A stretch of 64,000 nucleotides of DNA from an uncultured Dehalococcoidia bacterium (GTDB lineage: Bacteria; Chloroflexota; Dehalococcoidia; Tepidiformales; Tepidiformaceae), in contig CALLPC010000010.1 of NCBI GenBank assembly GCA_938015525.1, positions 1 to 64,000 on the forward strand, given 5' to 3'. The first letter of the stretch is position 1; every line of letters begins with the position of its first letter. This document shows positions 51,077-60,066 of the stretch, piece by piece. Below the pieces are notes generated by a model. It did no database searches and was not told the DNA's origin. It saw only the letters and a list, made by a program, of their open reading frames with translations. The position numbers were made by a program, and so were the translations under genes.

Positions 51077-52663
51077 CTAATTGCTGAACGCGTTGTACAG
51101 GCCGTCGTTATCGCCCAGGTTCAAATCGTTCGTCGCGTTCGCGATGACCACGATCGGCCGGTCCGACGTAATCGTCATGCCGCCCCAGAAGCAGGCCGGC
51201 GGCGAGGCGCCGAGCCCCGAATCCGTATCAGCGTTCTGGTAGAAGATGAACGACCCGTTGATCGTCTTCGTCGTCGTGTACGTCCCCGGCGCATTGCAGC
51301 CCGGCGCCGTGTTCGAGGTGTCGTTAATGGCCGTGATCGTCACCGTCGCCGTGCCCCCGTCGGCCACACTCACACTGACCCACGTGTTGTAGCCGCTGAA
51401 GCTCCCGGTCTTGTACGCCCGGCGGAAGATGAGCGGCAGTTTCGCCGTCGTCGTCGCCTTGTTCACCGGGATGCCGTTCACCGCCGTGTACAGGTCCTCA
51501 TCAACGAAGCTGCCCGGCGCCGTCATCTTCGACCGGAACAGCACCGCCGCGATCGGCTGGCTCGACGTAATCGTCGCCGCCCCCACGAACCCTTCCGGGA
51601 TGCCTCCCACCGCCTCGTACACGCTGTGGCTGGCCGTCCCGTTCGCCGGGATATTCAGATTCACCGTGTACGTACCCGTGTTGCCAACGTACGTGATGGT
51701 CGCCGTCGCCGCCGAGGGATTCGGGTTCGAAAGCAGATACTGCGTGTAGAACCCGTCCAGCTTGATCGCCAGCGGCATCGAAATCTGCGTGCCCAGGTCG
51801 CTCGCGCTCGCCGGCTCCACGATGAAGCCGTCATACGAGGCCAGCTTCCTCAGCCCGCCGCTCAGGTACGCATCGACCGCCACCGTAATCGTCGAGCTCG
51901 AGGTCTGCAGGGTCGCCGCCATCAGCCGGTTCTGCGTCGAAGCCGGCATCGGAATGGCGCCGTCGACCGTGTTCGGCGCGAACGCAATCTGCCCGCCGAC
52001 CGGGATCCGGTACCCGCCCCCCGAGCACGCCAGCGAGCCCGAGCCCGCATCCACCACCGGCGGCTGCGCCGTCCCCGGGAACGAGTACGTAATCGTCACG
52101 CACGCTTCCGCATTCCCCGTGTTGGCGATCGCAAACCGCGTGTTGTACAGCCCGTTCAGCGCGTTCGCCACGTACGGCAGCGTCACCTTCGTCCCGCCCG
52201 TCGCATACGCGTTGTGAATCGAATACGACTTCGCGTAATTGACGTTCGATTCGATATCCCGCACCAGCAGCGCGTTGATCGGCTGGTCGCTCGAGATCAC
52301 GCCCACGCCCCGGAAGCCCGGCGTCAGCCCCGTGTTGATCGCCTGGGCGAACACCCGCGTGCCCCCCGGCGGTACGTTGCTGTACGCCACCGTCGCCGAG
52401 GGAATCAGCACCCCGCCCGGCGTGTAGATGTCCATCACGATCGTCGCCGGCGCATTCCCGTTGTTCTGCGCAATCGTGCTCGTGTTCTCCTTGCTGTTCG
52501 GCAGCAGCGCCGGCAACACCGCCACGTGGTCGAACCCGCGGCCCGTCACTGCCTCCTGCCCCTGTCCCGGCACGCTCCCGGCCGAAGCCGAGGCCGCCGG
52601 GATGATCGTCAGCGCCCCGAGCACCAGCCCGAGCACCATGCGTCGAAGGGATTTACGCTCCAT
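51077..52663 (-). CDS. Large secreted protein with three repeated modules
   Basis: 528 aa from the ATG at 52663 (GAGGAG 7 nt upstream). Signal peptide ending near SASA. The mature protein is Asn/Thr/Gly-rich, beta-type, and contains a recurring strand block: VGVISSDQPINALLVRD, AATITSSQPIAAVLFRS and MTITSDRPIVVIANAT, spaced by about 240 and 130 residues. No anchor helix or lipobox. It has one of the few complete promoters in the window and a PhoP-type box. Likely an abundant extracellular or wall-associated structural protein; I do not know the family. Confidence 0.8.
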   Translation of the reverse strand: MERKSLRRMVLGLVLGALTIIPAASASAGSVPGQGQEAVTGRGFDHVAVLPALLPNSKENTSTIAQNNGNAPATIVMDIYTPGGVLIPSATVAYSNVPPGGTRVFAQAINTGLTPGFRGVGVISSDQPINALLVRDIESNVNYAKSYSIHNAYATGGTKVTLPYVANALNGLYNTRFAIANTGNAEACVTITYSFPGTAQPPVVDAGSGSLACSGGGYRIPVGGQIAFAPNTVDGAIPMPASTQNRLMAATLQTSSSTITVAVDAYLSGGLRKLASYDGFIVEPASASDLGTQISMPLAIKLDGFYTQYLLSNPNPSAATATITYVGNTGTYTVNLNIPANGTASHSVYEAVGGIPEGFVGAATITSSQPIAAVLFRSKMTAPGSFVDEDLYTAVNGIPVNKATTTAKLPLIFRRAYKTGSFSGYNTWVSVSVADGGTATVTITAINDTSNTAPGCNAPGTYTTTKTINGSFIFYQNADTDSGLGASPPACFWGGMTITSDRPIVVIANATNDLNLGDNDGLYNAFSN

Positions 52664-52686
52664 ATAGCATCTCCTCATCTCCCGGC

Positions 52687-52716
52687 AGTGTAGGAATCGC
52701 GCAGAAATAGGGTCAA
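52687..52716 (-). promoter_or_regulatory. Promoter of the secreted repeat protein
   Basis: -35 TTGACC (52716-52711), 18-bp spacer, -10 TACACT (52692-52687), on the - strand. Predicted leader of about 17-20 nt with a GAGGAG ribosome site. Confidence 0.65.
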
Positions 52717-52746
52717 CGAATTCTCTGGCCCTTCGACCGGGCCCCG

Positions 52747-52763
52747 TGTAAACGGTCTGTAAC
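52747..52763 (-). promoter_or_regulatory. Tandem PhoP/OmpR-type box upstream of the secreted repeat protein
   Basis: GTTACA-N5-TTTACA on the - strand, 11-bp period. The same TTHACA-N5-TTHACA layout occurs at 10925-10941. Confidence 0.4.
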
Positions 52764-52787
52764 TTTTGCCGGGCCCTTCCCGGCGCC

Positions 52788-52874
52788 TCACCCCCACTGG
52801 TTCAGCGCCTGGAAAACCAGCACGATGGCCGCTGCGCCGCCGACCATCACCAGCACGAGCTTCGTCCCATTCAC
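52788..52874 (-). CDS. Possible 28-aa single-helix membrane peptide
   Basis: GTG at 52874, TGA at 52788-52790. Sequence is a single strong hydrophobic helix (LVLVMVGGAAAIVLVF) with a charged N-terminus and a polar, Trp-containing end. An in-frame GTG at 52880 would add two residues. Too short for usual gene finding, with no clear Shine-Dalgarno. The composition is unlike the rest of this noncoding gap. Confidence 0.35.
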   Translation of the reverse strand: MNGTKLVLVMVGGAAAIVLVFQALNQWG

Positions 52875-53067
52875 GCGCACAGTCTCGCACGAAACCGGCT
52901 AACGCGGAGAACAATCGGTTAAGCACCTCAACAATTCTTCCTCACCCCGAGCAGCCGGCAGCCCGGCCCCGGCGGAACCTGCCGCAGTCTCCAACCCCCA
53001 GGCGTCATCTGCTGTCGCGCCGCCCGCCGGTGCCCCGAACCTCGCCGTGTCCTCGCCCCGGCGCCCC
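52875..53067. other. 193-bp intergenic remainder
   Basis: Locally AT-richer than the surroundings around 52880-52940. No gene or repeat recognised. Confidence 0.4.
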
Positions 53068-54054
53068 TCAGCGCTCGTTGCCCATCCCCTGCAGCTTCCG
53101 CCAGTGGTGCTCCGCCCGGATCCGCCGCACCGTCCCGGAACGCGACCGCATCACCAGCGACTCGCTCACCGCGCCGCGCGGCGTGAACTCCACACCCGCC
53201 AGCAGCTCCCCGCCCGTCACGCCTGTCGCCGCAAAGAACACGTCGTCGCTCTGGACCAGGTCGTCGATCGTCAGGACCCGGTCCAGGTCCAGCCCCATCT
53301 CCTTCGCCAGTCGCCGGTCATCATCGTCCTTCGCCCAGAGCCTGCCCTGGAAGTCCCCCTCCAGGCACTTCAGCGCCGCCGCCGCGATAACGCCCTCCGG
53401 CGAACCGCCGATCCCGATCATCACGTCGACCCCGGAGCCCGCGATGCCGGTCGAAATCGCCGCCGGCGCATCCCCGTCCGTGATGAACTTGATCCGCGCC
53501 CCGGCGGCGCGCACCTGGTCCGCAATCGCCGTATTGCGGTCCCGGTCGAGGATGATCACCGTCAGCTCCTCCACCGGCATCCCCTTCGCCTTCGCAACCT
53601 GCTCCAGGTTCCACTGCACCGGCGCCGAGAGGTCGATGCACCCCTTCGCTGCCGGCCCGACCGCAATCTTCTCCATATAAAAGATGTCTTTCGGGCTGTA
53701 GAGCGTCCCCCGCGGCGCGCACGCTATCACGCTGACCGCCCCCGGCCGCCCCATCGCGGTCAGCCGCGTCCCCTCCAGCGGGTCCACCGCCACGTCCATC
53801 TGCGGCCCCTTCCCGTTCCCCACCCGCTCGCCGTTGTACAGCATCGGCGCATGGTCCTTCTCCCCCTCACCGATCACGATCACCCCGTCCATCGCCACCG
53901 TGTCCAGCATCAGCCGCATCGCGTCCACCGCCGCCTTGTCCGCCCCGTTCTTGTCGCCGCGCCCCATCCAGCGCGCGGCCGCCAGCGCCGCCGCCTCCGT
54001 CACCCGCACCATCTCCATCCCGATGTTCCGGTCCGGAATCTGTTCAGCCCTCAT
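53068..54054 (-). CDS. glpX: Fructose-1,6-bisphosphatase class II (GlpX)
   Basis: 328 aa. VAMDGVIVIGEGEKDHAPMLY carries the metal-binding acidic block; VDPLEGTRLTAMGRPGAVSVIA is the DPxxGT Li-sensitive phosphatase motif. DRDRNTAIADQVRAAGARI and GIGGSPEGVIAAAALKCLEG follow. Catalyses the gluconeogenic release of phosphate from fructose-1,6-bisphosphate. Starts 4 bp inside the end of the HD-domain gene (ATGA), so the two are cotranscribed. Confidence 0.95.
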   Translation of the reverse strand: MRAEQIPDRNIGMEMVRVTEAAALAAARWMGRGDKNGADKAAVDAMRLMLDTVAMDGVIVIGEGEKDHAPMLYNGERVGNGKGPQMDVAVDPLEGTRLTAMGRPGAVSVIACAPRGTLYSPKDIFYMEKIAVGPAAKGCIDLSAPVQWNLEQVAKAKGMPVEELTVIILDRDRNTAIADQVRAAGARIKFITDGDAPAAISTGIAGSGVDVMIGIGGSPEGVIAAAALKCLEGDFQGRLWAKDDDDRRLAKEMGLDLDRVLTIDDLVQSDDVFFAATGVTGGELLAGVEFTPRGAVSESLVMRSRSGTVRRIRAEHHWRKLQGMGNER

Positions 54055-54608
54055 GGATTCACCCCCAGCTTGTGTGCCACCGGTTTCAATGCCTCCGTCA
54101 CGAACCGGATATGCTCGTCCAGCTCCACGCCCAGGTCACGCGCCCCGTTCACCAGGTCCTCCCGCCGCACGCTCCGCGCAAACGCCCTGTCCTTCATCTT
54201 TTTCCGCACCGATGCCGGGTCCACCTCCGAAAACGACTTTCCCGGCTTCACCAGCGCACACGCGATGACGAACCCGCTCAGCTCGTCGCACGCGTAAATC
54301 GCCCGGTCCATCGTCGAACGGTACTCCAGCCCCAGAAACGGCGCATGACACAAGATCGCGTACCGTATCTCCTCCGGCACGCCCCGCGCCGCCAGCAGCT
54401 TCGACCCCTCCATCGGGTGCAGCTCCTCCGTCGGGTGAATCTCCCAGTCGAAGTCGTGCAGCAGCCCGACGATGCCCCACGTCTCCTCGTCTTCGTGCAG
54501 CAGGCGCGCGTACGCCTGCATCACCGCCTCGACCGCGATGCCGTGCTTCCGTGTGCGCTCCTCCTGCGCGTACTCCGTCAAAATCTGCCAGGCCTCTTCC
54601 CGGTGCAT
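54051..54608 (-). CDS. HD-domain phosphohydrolase-like protein
   Basis: 185 aa from the ATG at 54608 (GGGGGG-type site upstream); longer in-frame starts exist up to 54692. HD residues can be followed: H in RTRKHGIAVEAVM, HD in VGLLHDFDWEIHP, the later H in ILCHAPFLG and D in YACDELSGF. Metal-dependent hydrolase of nucleotides or phosphate esters; substrate unknown. Coupled to glpX by a 4-bp overlap. Confidence 0.85.
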   Translation of the reverse strand: MHREEAWQILTEYAQEERTRKHGIAVEAVMQAYARLLHEDEETWGIVGLLHDFDWEIHPTEELHPMEGSKLLAARGVPEEIRYAILCHAPFLGLEYRSTMDRAIYACDELSGFVIACALVKPGKSFSEVDPASVRKKMKDRAFARSVRREDLVNGARDLGVELDEHIRFVTEALKPVAHKLGVNP

Positions 54609-54688
54609 CCGGCCCCCCGGCGTGAACTTCGCCGGAATTATCGCCATCCCCGCGTCAACGGACCAAATGGCTCCTCGCCTGCTCCCCT

Positions 54689-55114
54689 TCACCGCCCCCC
54701 GTTCCCCGCTTCCACGACCGCGAACCCGCGCACACTCGGCTGGCCTTCCTCATTGATCACCGCCAGCTCGAGGTCCGCCCGCTGCCTCCCGCCCTCCTCA
54801 TAGACCCGGACCACCCGGCCCGCGATGACCACCGGCCGCCCCACCAGGTCCGGCCGCCGGTGCGTCGCCCGCACCTGCCGCACCCAGCCGCGCCCCCCGA
54901 GCCACGCCTCCACCGCCCGGTACAGCAGCCCGACCTTCAGCGGCCCCGGCACGAGCGTCCCCGGCATCCCCTGCGCCCGCGCTGCCGCCTCATCGTAAAA
55001 GAACGCGGGGAACGCCCATTGCAGCGCGCAGTACCGGATCACCTGCCCCTGGTCAGGCCGCAGCTCCACCGGCCCCAGCTCCTCCCCCTCCCGGAACAGG
55101 GCCTCCCCGCTCAC
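54689..55114 (-). CDS. MaoC-like hydratase subunit (hotdog fold)
   Basis: 141 aa from a GTG that overlaps the stop of the upstream gene (GTGA). Contains QVIRYCALQWAFPAFFYDEAAA and GTLVPGPLKVGLLYRAVEAWLG, the hydratase-2/MaoC-type core, and RPVVIAGRVVRVYEEGGRQRADLELAVINEEG. Together with the 55111-55575 product it forms a split two-subunit R-specific enoyl-CoA hydratase or dehydratase, similar in layout to HadAB-type pairs. Substrate unknown. Confidence 0.75.
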   Translation of the reverse strand: MSGEALFREGEELGPVELRPDQGQVIRYCALQWAFPAFFYDEAAARAQGMPGTLVPGPLKVGLLYRAVEAWLGGRGWVRQVRATHRRPDLVGRPVVIAGRVVRVYEEGGRQRADLELAVINEEGQPSVRGFAVVEAGNGGR

Positions 55115-55575
55115 TCCTCGCCTCCCCCAGCGGCGTCGGCAGCCGAGTACTGCGTCATCGTCCGCCCGCTCCGCGCTACCAGCCTTCCCTCCGCATCGAA
55201 GAACGCCGTCTCCGACAGCACATCGATGCTGTAGCCGAATCGCCCGCCGAATCGCTCCCGCACGTCCGTCACCCGGTGCACCATCTCCAGCCACTCCCCC
55301 ATCCGCAGCGGCCGTTCGAAGCTCCACTCATTGGCGATGAGGAGCGAGTTCGGGAGCAGGTCCGGGAACACCGGCGCCTCCGATTCCGATTCCAGCCCGG
55401 TAATCACGTAGCCCGGTACAGGCTCACCCTCCGCCGGCACCTCCGCCGGCGGGCCCCCGGCATACACCTCCCACGCCCGCCGAAACGCGCGCGCCGTCAC
55501 CTGCACCCGGCCGAGCCGCGTCTCCCGGCCCACGAGCGCCCGCACCTCATCGGTCAGCAGCGATTCCTCCGGCAT
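55111..55575 (-). CDS. FAS1-like/MaoC N-terminal dehydratase subunit
   Basis: 154 aa from the ATG at 55575; a start at 55611 would add 12 residues. FAS1-like dehydratase pattern: VRALVGRETRLGRVQVTARAFRRAWEVYAG, LLPNSLLIANEWSFERPLRMGEWLEMVHRVTDVRERFG and FFDAEGRLVARSGRTMTQYSA. Its stop overlaps the MaoC-like gene. It is usually the structural partner of the catalytic hotdog subunit. Confidence 0.75.
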   Translation of the reverse strand: MPEESLLTDEVRALVGRETRLGRVQVTARAFRRAWEVYAGGPPAEVPAEGEPVPGYVITGLESESEAPVFPDLLPNSLLIANEWSFERPLRMGEWLEMVHRVTDVRERFGGRFGYSIDVLSETAFFDAEGRLVARSGRTMTQYSAADAAGGGEE

Positions 55576-55645
55576 CACCGAAAGCCTGCACGCCCCCTCC
55601 CGGCCCGTCAATCCGCGCCGCCCTCTGCTACCCTGAACTTCGCCG

Positions 55646-56824
55646 ATGATCTACCTCGACTACGCCGCCACCAGCCCGCTGCGGCCCGCTGCCCGCGAGG
55701 CCATGGCGCCCTTCCTCGACGTCCGGTTCGGCAACCCCAGCGGCCTCTACGCTGTCGGCCGCGACGCCCAGCAGGCCCTCGATGAGGCCCGCGCCGCCGT
55801 CGCCGCCTGCCTCGGTGCCCGCCCGTCGGAGGTCATCTTCACCAGCGGCGCCACCGAGAGCATCAACACTGCCCTGTTCGGCATCAGCTACGCACTCCGC
55901 CGCGCCGGGGCCGGGAACCACATCATTACCAGCGCTATCGAACACCACGCCGCCCTCCACGCCGCCGCCTTCCTCGAAGAGCTCGGCTTCGATGTCACCA
56001 CCATCGGCTGCGATGCCTCCGGGCGCGTCTCCCTCGACGAACTCGAACGCGCCATCCGGCCCGGCACCATCCTCGTCAGCGTCATGCTCGCCAACAACGA
56101 AGTCGGCACCATCCAGCCCGTCGCCGAGGTCGCTGCCCTGCTCCGCCGCCGCACCGCCCCGGGCGGCCACCGGGTCGTCCTCCACACCGACGCCGTCCAG
56201 GCCCCCGCCTGGCTGTCGATCGACGTCGAAACCCTCGGCGTCGATGCCCTCTCCCTCTCCGCCCACAAGTTCGGCGGGCCCAAGGGCGTCGGCATCCTGT
56301 ACCTGCGGCGCGCAACCCCCTTCCACCCCCTCCTCCTCGGGGGCGGCCAGGAGATGCACAAGCGCGCTGGCACCGAAAACGTCGCCGGCATCGCCGGTGC
56401 CGCCGCCGCCCTCCGTGCCGCCTCCACCGGCACCCGCGAGCGCTCGTCCCGGGTCCTCCAGCTCCGCAACCGCCTCCGCGACGGCATCCTCGCCGCCATC
56501 CCCGACGTCCAGGTCAACGGCTGCCAGGTCGATTGCCTTCCCAACATCCTCAACATCGCCTTCGGCGGCCTCGAAAGCGACGCCCTCGTCGCCGCCCTCG
56601 ATGAGCGCGGAATCGCCGTCAGCTCCGGCAGCGCCTGCAGCAGCTCCACGTGGGAGCCTTCCCACGTCCTCATGGCCATGGGTGTCCCCATCCGCCGCGC
56701 CGTCGGCAGCATCCGCTTCTCCCTCGGCGAAGCCACCACCGAGGCCGAAATCGACGCCGTCCTCCACCTCCTTCCCGGCGCCGTCGAAGTCGCCCGCCGC
56801 CGGTTCGCCAGCGCCCGTACCTGA
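55646..56824 (+). CDS. Cysteine desulfurase (NifS/IscS family)
   Basis: 392 aa PLP enzyme. MIYLDYAATSPLRPAAREAM opening, GAT/HH block IITSAIEHHAALHAA, Schiff-base Lys208 in SAHKFGGPKGVGIL and catalytic loop SSGSACSSSTWEPSHVL with Cys331. Releases sulfur from cysteine for Fe-S clusters or tRNA thiolation. Serine-rich catalytic loop (ACSSS rather than ACTSG) is a small variation. No iscU or mnmA gene follows, so the acceptor is unknown. ATG lies 11 nt after TACCCT. Confidence 0.93.
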   Translation: MIYLDYAATSPLRPAAREAMAPFLDVRFGNPSGLYAVGRDAQQALDEARAAVAACLGARPSEVIFTSGATESINTALFGISYALRRAGAGNHIITSAIEHHAALHAAAFLEELGFDVTTIGCDASGRVSLDELERAIRPGTILVSVMLANNEVGTIQPVAEVAALLRRRTAPGGHRVVLHTDAVQAPAWLSIDVETLGVDALSLSAHKFGGPKGVGILYLRRATPFHPLLLGGGQEMHKRAGTENVAGIAGAAAALRAASTGTRERSSRVLQLRNRLRDGILAAIPDVQVNGCQVDCLPNILNIAFGGLESDALVAALDERGIAVSSGSACSSSTWEPSHVLMAMGVPIRRAVGSIRFSLGEATTEAEIDAVLHLLPGAVEVARRRFASART

Positions 56825-56843
56825 CCCTTGGCAGGCCGCACCC

Positions 56844-56849
56844 TACACT
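56844..56849 (+). promoter_or_regulatory. -10 element of the leaderless membrane protein gene
   Basis: TACACT, 7 nt before GTG 56857. Confidence 0.5.
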
Positions 56850-56856
56850 CGAACCG

Positions 56857-57690
56857 GTGAACGTCGAGGCCCTGCCCTACACCCTCCTCATCATCCTCAC
56901 CGAGCTCACGATCGGCAGCCTCTGGGTCACCCTCGCCAGCGACCTCCGCGGCGGCGTCACCCGCGGTTTCGTCCTCACCATGGCGCTCTGCATCGCCGTC
57001 GCCGGGGGCCTCGCCCTGTGGACCGCCTCCTCCCTCGCCCTCGGCAGCGACGTCGATGGCTACCCCATCGACCCGGGCCCCTTCCCCCGCTTCCGCACCG
57101 CCCTCCTGGTCGTCACCATCGCCGCCGCCATCTACATGCTCGCCGTCTTCATGGGCTGGGACCCCATCGGCCGCATCGCCGGCATCGCCGGCTCCGTCAC
57201 CGGCCTCGCCGCGGTCGTCCTCCTCTCCATCATGTTCGCGCCGCCGACCTGGGGCTATCCCGCCATCTTCCTCGGCCTCACTGCCGGTACCCTGGCCCTC
57301 GGCGCCGTCTCCGTCGCCATGACCTGGGGCCACTGGTACCTCACCGAAGGCGCCCTGCCCGCCTGGCCCCTCCGCGACCTCTGCCTGCTCCTCCTCGGCG
57401 CCCACGCACTCCAGGCGCTCGTCCTCGCGGTCAACCTCGCCGTCCCCGTCCGCGAAGTCCCCCTCCCCGCCAACCCCGTCCAGGTCGGCCTCTTCCAGAA
57501 CCCCGTCCTCTACCTCCGCATCGGTGTCGGGCTTCTCTTCCCCGCCATCCTCGCCTACCTCGCCTACCGGACCACCCGCATCCGCGCCATGCAGAGCGCC
57601 ACCGGCCTCCTCTACATCGCCATGGGCGCCGTCTTCGTCGGCGAAGTCCTCGCCAAAGGGCTCATGTTCCTCACCGCTCGCCCCACCTGA
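56857..57690 (+). CDS. Polytopic membrane protein of unknown function
   Basis: 277 aa, seven to eight hydrophobic helices. Blocks such as TELTIGSLWVTLASDLRGG, MTWGHWYLTEGALPAWPLRDL and LLLGAHALQALVLAVNLAVPVREV contain conserved-looking His and Trp residues at membrane edges, loosely recalling NrfD/DmsC-type quinol-binding subunits. No redox partner is adjacent, so that is only a suggestion. GTG start 7 nt after TACACT, without a Shine-Dalgarno. Confidence 0.75.
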   Translation: MNVEALPYTLLIILTELTIGSLWVTLASDLRGGVTRGFVLTMALCIAVAGGLALWTASSLALGSDVDGYPIDPGPFPRFRTALLVVTIAAAIYMLAVFMGWDPIGRIAGIAGSVTGLAAVVLLSIMFAPPTWGYPAIFLGLTAGTLALGAVSVAMTWGHWYLTEGALPAWPLRDLCLLLLGAHALQALVLAVNLAVPVREVPLPANPVQVGLFQNPVLYLRIGVGLLFPAILAYLAYRTTRIRAMQSATGLLYIAMGAVFVGEVLAKGLMFLTARPT

Positions 57691-57781
57691 CACCCACCTC
57701 CCGCCTCCAACCTCCCTTGCCGCCTCCCCCGCGTCCCCGTAGAGTCCCCCCGTCAGCTCTCCCCGAGGAGGACCCTCCCCG

Positions 57782-58717
57782 ATGGACCCCCAGGTCGAAG
57801 CTCTCCTCCAGATGATGGCCGCCCAGGCCCAGGCCACTGGCGCACCGCAGCTCTGGGAACTCGACCCGCCCGCAGCGCGCGCCACCGCCGAGGTCTCTTT
57901 CCAGGCCTTCAACCAGCCCCTCCCCCCGACCGTCGCCATCACCGACCGCACCATCCCCGGCCCCGCCGGCGAGATCCCCGTCAAAATCTTCACCCCCGCC
58001 GGGACGGGCCCCTTCCCCCTCGTCGTCTACTTCCACGGCGGGGGCTGGGTCATCGGCTCGCCCGCCACCCACACCAGGCTCTGCGCCGAACTCGCGGAAG
58101 GCGCCGGCGCCGTCGTCGTCAGCGTCCACTACCGTCTCGCTCCCGAGCACACCCCGCCCGCCCAGCTCGACGACTGCGTCGCCGCCGTCCGCTGGGCCGT
58201 CGACCACGCCGCCGAACTGAACGCCGACGGCTCCCGCTTCGCCCTCGCCGGCGACAGCGCCGGCGGCAACCTCGCCGCCTGTGCAGCCCTCCGCCTCCGC
58301 GACGAAGGCGGCCCCCAGGCCCGGCTCCAGCTCCTCCTCTACGGCGCTTTCACCGGCAATAACGACCTCCCCTCAGTCCACGAAAACGGCGAAGGCAAAA
58401 TCCTCACCCGCCAGGCCATGGACTGGTTCTATCGCCACTACCTCTCCGGCGGCGCCGACCCCAACGACCCGTACATCTTCCCCATCCACGGGAACCTCAC
58501 CGGCCTCCCCCCTGCCCACCTCATCGTCGGCACCCTCGACCCCCTCCTCGATGACTCCCGGCTCTACGCTGAAGCCCTCCAGAAAGCCGGCGTCCCGGTC
58601 AAACTCAGCATCTACCAGGACCAGCCCCACATCTTCCTCCAGCTCACCGCCATGCTCGATGGCGGAAAGAAGGGCATGGCCGAGGCCTGCCAGGTGCTCC
58701 GCGAAGCCCTCTCCTGA
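57782..58717 (+). CDS. Alpha/beta hydrolase, hormone-sensitive-lipase-type esterase
   Basis: 311 aa. Oxyanion-hole motif HGGGW, nucleophile elbow GDSAGG, Asp in GTLDPLLDDSRLYAEAL and His in QPHIFLQLTAML complete the catalytic triad pattern of the HSL family (family IV). The N-terminal PEMQ-like cap region is present. Hydrolyses short- to medium-chain esters. GAGGAGG ribosome site before the ATG. Confidence 0.92.
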   Translation: MDPQVEALLQMMAAQAQATGAPQLWELDPPAARATAEVSFQAFNQPLPPTVAITDRTIPGPAGEIPVKIFTPAGTGPFPLVVYFHGGGWVIGSPATHTRLCAELAEGAGAVVVSVHYRLAPEHTPPAQLDDCVAAVRWAVDHAAELNADGSRFALAGDSAGGNLAACAALRLRDEGGPQARLQLLLYGAFTGNNDLPSVHENGEGKILTRQAMDWFYRHYLSGGADPNDPYIFPIHGNLTGLPPAHLIVGTLDPLLDDSRLYAEALQKAGVPVKLSIYQDQPHIFLQLTAMLDGGKKGMAEACQVLREALS

Positions 58718-58732
58718 GCCCTCCCGTCCCGC

Positions 58733-59953
58733 TCAGCCCGCAGCGGCCGGCGCGGCACCGCCGGCCGCCTTCGCCTGCCGGTACGCCCGCCGCCACGGCA
58801 CGTACACCGCCGGCAGCAGCACCGCGAACACCGCCGCCGTAAACCCGAACGCCGCCCGGATGCCCACGTCGTCCGTAATGAAGCCGAGCGTCGCCTCCAG
58901 GAACCCGACCTGCAGGCTGAACGCTAGCGATACCACGCTCAATACCGTCGCCCGGCGGTCGCTTGGCGTCTGCTCGTTGATGAACGAATCCAGCACCGGG
59001 CGAACGAGCCCCTGCACCACCGCCGGCACCGCAAACAGCGAAAACGCCGCAACCGAATCCCAGAGCGCGAGCCCGGCGAAGGCCGCCACCACGCTCGCCG
59101 AGGCCGCCAGCAGGACCCGCTCATGCCCCGCCCGCGCAGCCACGCGCCATGCCAGCAGCGCCGCCATCACCCCCGCCAGCCGCACGGGTGCCTGGAACAC
59201 CCCAAACCACCCCGTCGGCACCTCGTGCACGATCAGGAACGGCTGCATCAGCACGACCGGCGCAAACGTCACCATCATCAGCCCCGTCAGCAGCAGCATC
59301 GAAGCCCGCACCGGCCGGTGCGACCACGCATACGAGAATCCGCTCCGCACCTGCTCCACGTAGCTTCGCCGCTCATGCGCAAGGCGCGGCTCCACCATCA
59401 GCAGCGCCATCGCCATCGCGCCCAGCGGCATCACCGCGCTCACCTGCACCGTGAACGCCATCCCGGCCCACGCTGCGACGAAGCCGCCCAGCACGATGCC
59501 AGCCAGCCCCGCCGACATCGTCAGCGCGAAGCCGCGCCCCGCCACCCGCGAAAACTCCCCCTCCCGCCCCGCCGCCTTCAGCGAATCGAACACGATCGCC
59601 TGGTCTGCACCGCTCCGGCTCGCCTGCGCCACCGCCCACAGCATGTAGTCCGCGAACAGCATCCAGTAATTCGTCGTCAGCCCGAACCCGAGGATCGTCA
59701 GCGCATAGACCGCCGCCCCGATTGCCAGTACCCGGCTGTGGCCTATCCGGTCCGCAAGCGCGCCGAATGGCGCCTCCAGCCCCGCCACCGCCAGCCAGAA
59801 CGGGACATCCATCAGCAGGATGTACTTCAGCTCCAGCCCCCGCTCCACCACCAGGTACTTGATCCAGATGCCGAACCAGAGCCCGAAATCGTTGAAGAAA
59901 ACGAACCCGTAGTACAGCCGCGTGTTCCGCCGTGCCGCCTGTTCCGGGGTCAT
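58733..59953 (-). CDS. MFS transporter
   Basis: 406 aa, twelve predicted helices. Motif A-like GALADRIGHSRVLAIGAAVYALTILGFG after helix 2. YMLWAVAQASRSGADQAIVFDSLKAAG and SFINEQTPSDRRATVLSVVSLAFSLQVGFLEATLG resemble the group of MFS proteins that carry a conserved DxxSD-type block. Substrate unknown. ATG is 8 nt after GATGAT. Confidence 0.9.
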   Translation of the reverse strand: MTPEQAARRNTRLYYGFVFFNDFGLWFGIWIKYLVVERGLELKYILLMDVPFWLAVAGLEAPFGALADRIGHSRVLAIGAAVYALTILGFGLTTNYWMLFADYMLWAVAQASRSGADQAIVFDSLKAAGREGEFSRVAGRGFALTMSAGLAGIVLGGFVAAWAGMAFTVQVSAVMPLGAMAMALLMVEPRLAHERRSYVEQVRSGFSYAWSHRPVRASMLLLTGLMMVTFAPVVLMQPFLIVHEVPTGWFGVFQAPVRLAGVMAALLAWRVAARAGHERVLLAASASVVAAFAGLALWDSVAAFSLFAVPAVVQGLVRPVLDSFINEQTPSDRRATVLSVVSLAFSLQVGFLEATLGFITDDVGIRAAFGFTAAVFAVLLPAVYVPWRRAYRQAKAAGGAAPAAAG

Positions 59954-60066
59954 AGCCCCCTATCATCCAGCCTCCGCCGCCTCCCGTCCCCCGAGGACGC
60001 CGACGAGCGCGGCAAGGACCCCCGCGGGAGCCCGCCGCGCCGTCGGCCCCTGTCCGCCGGGTGAAC

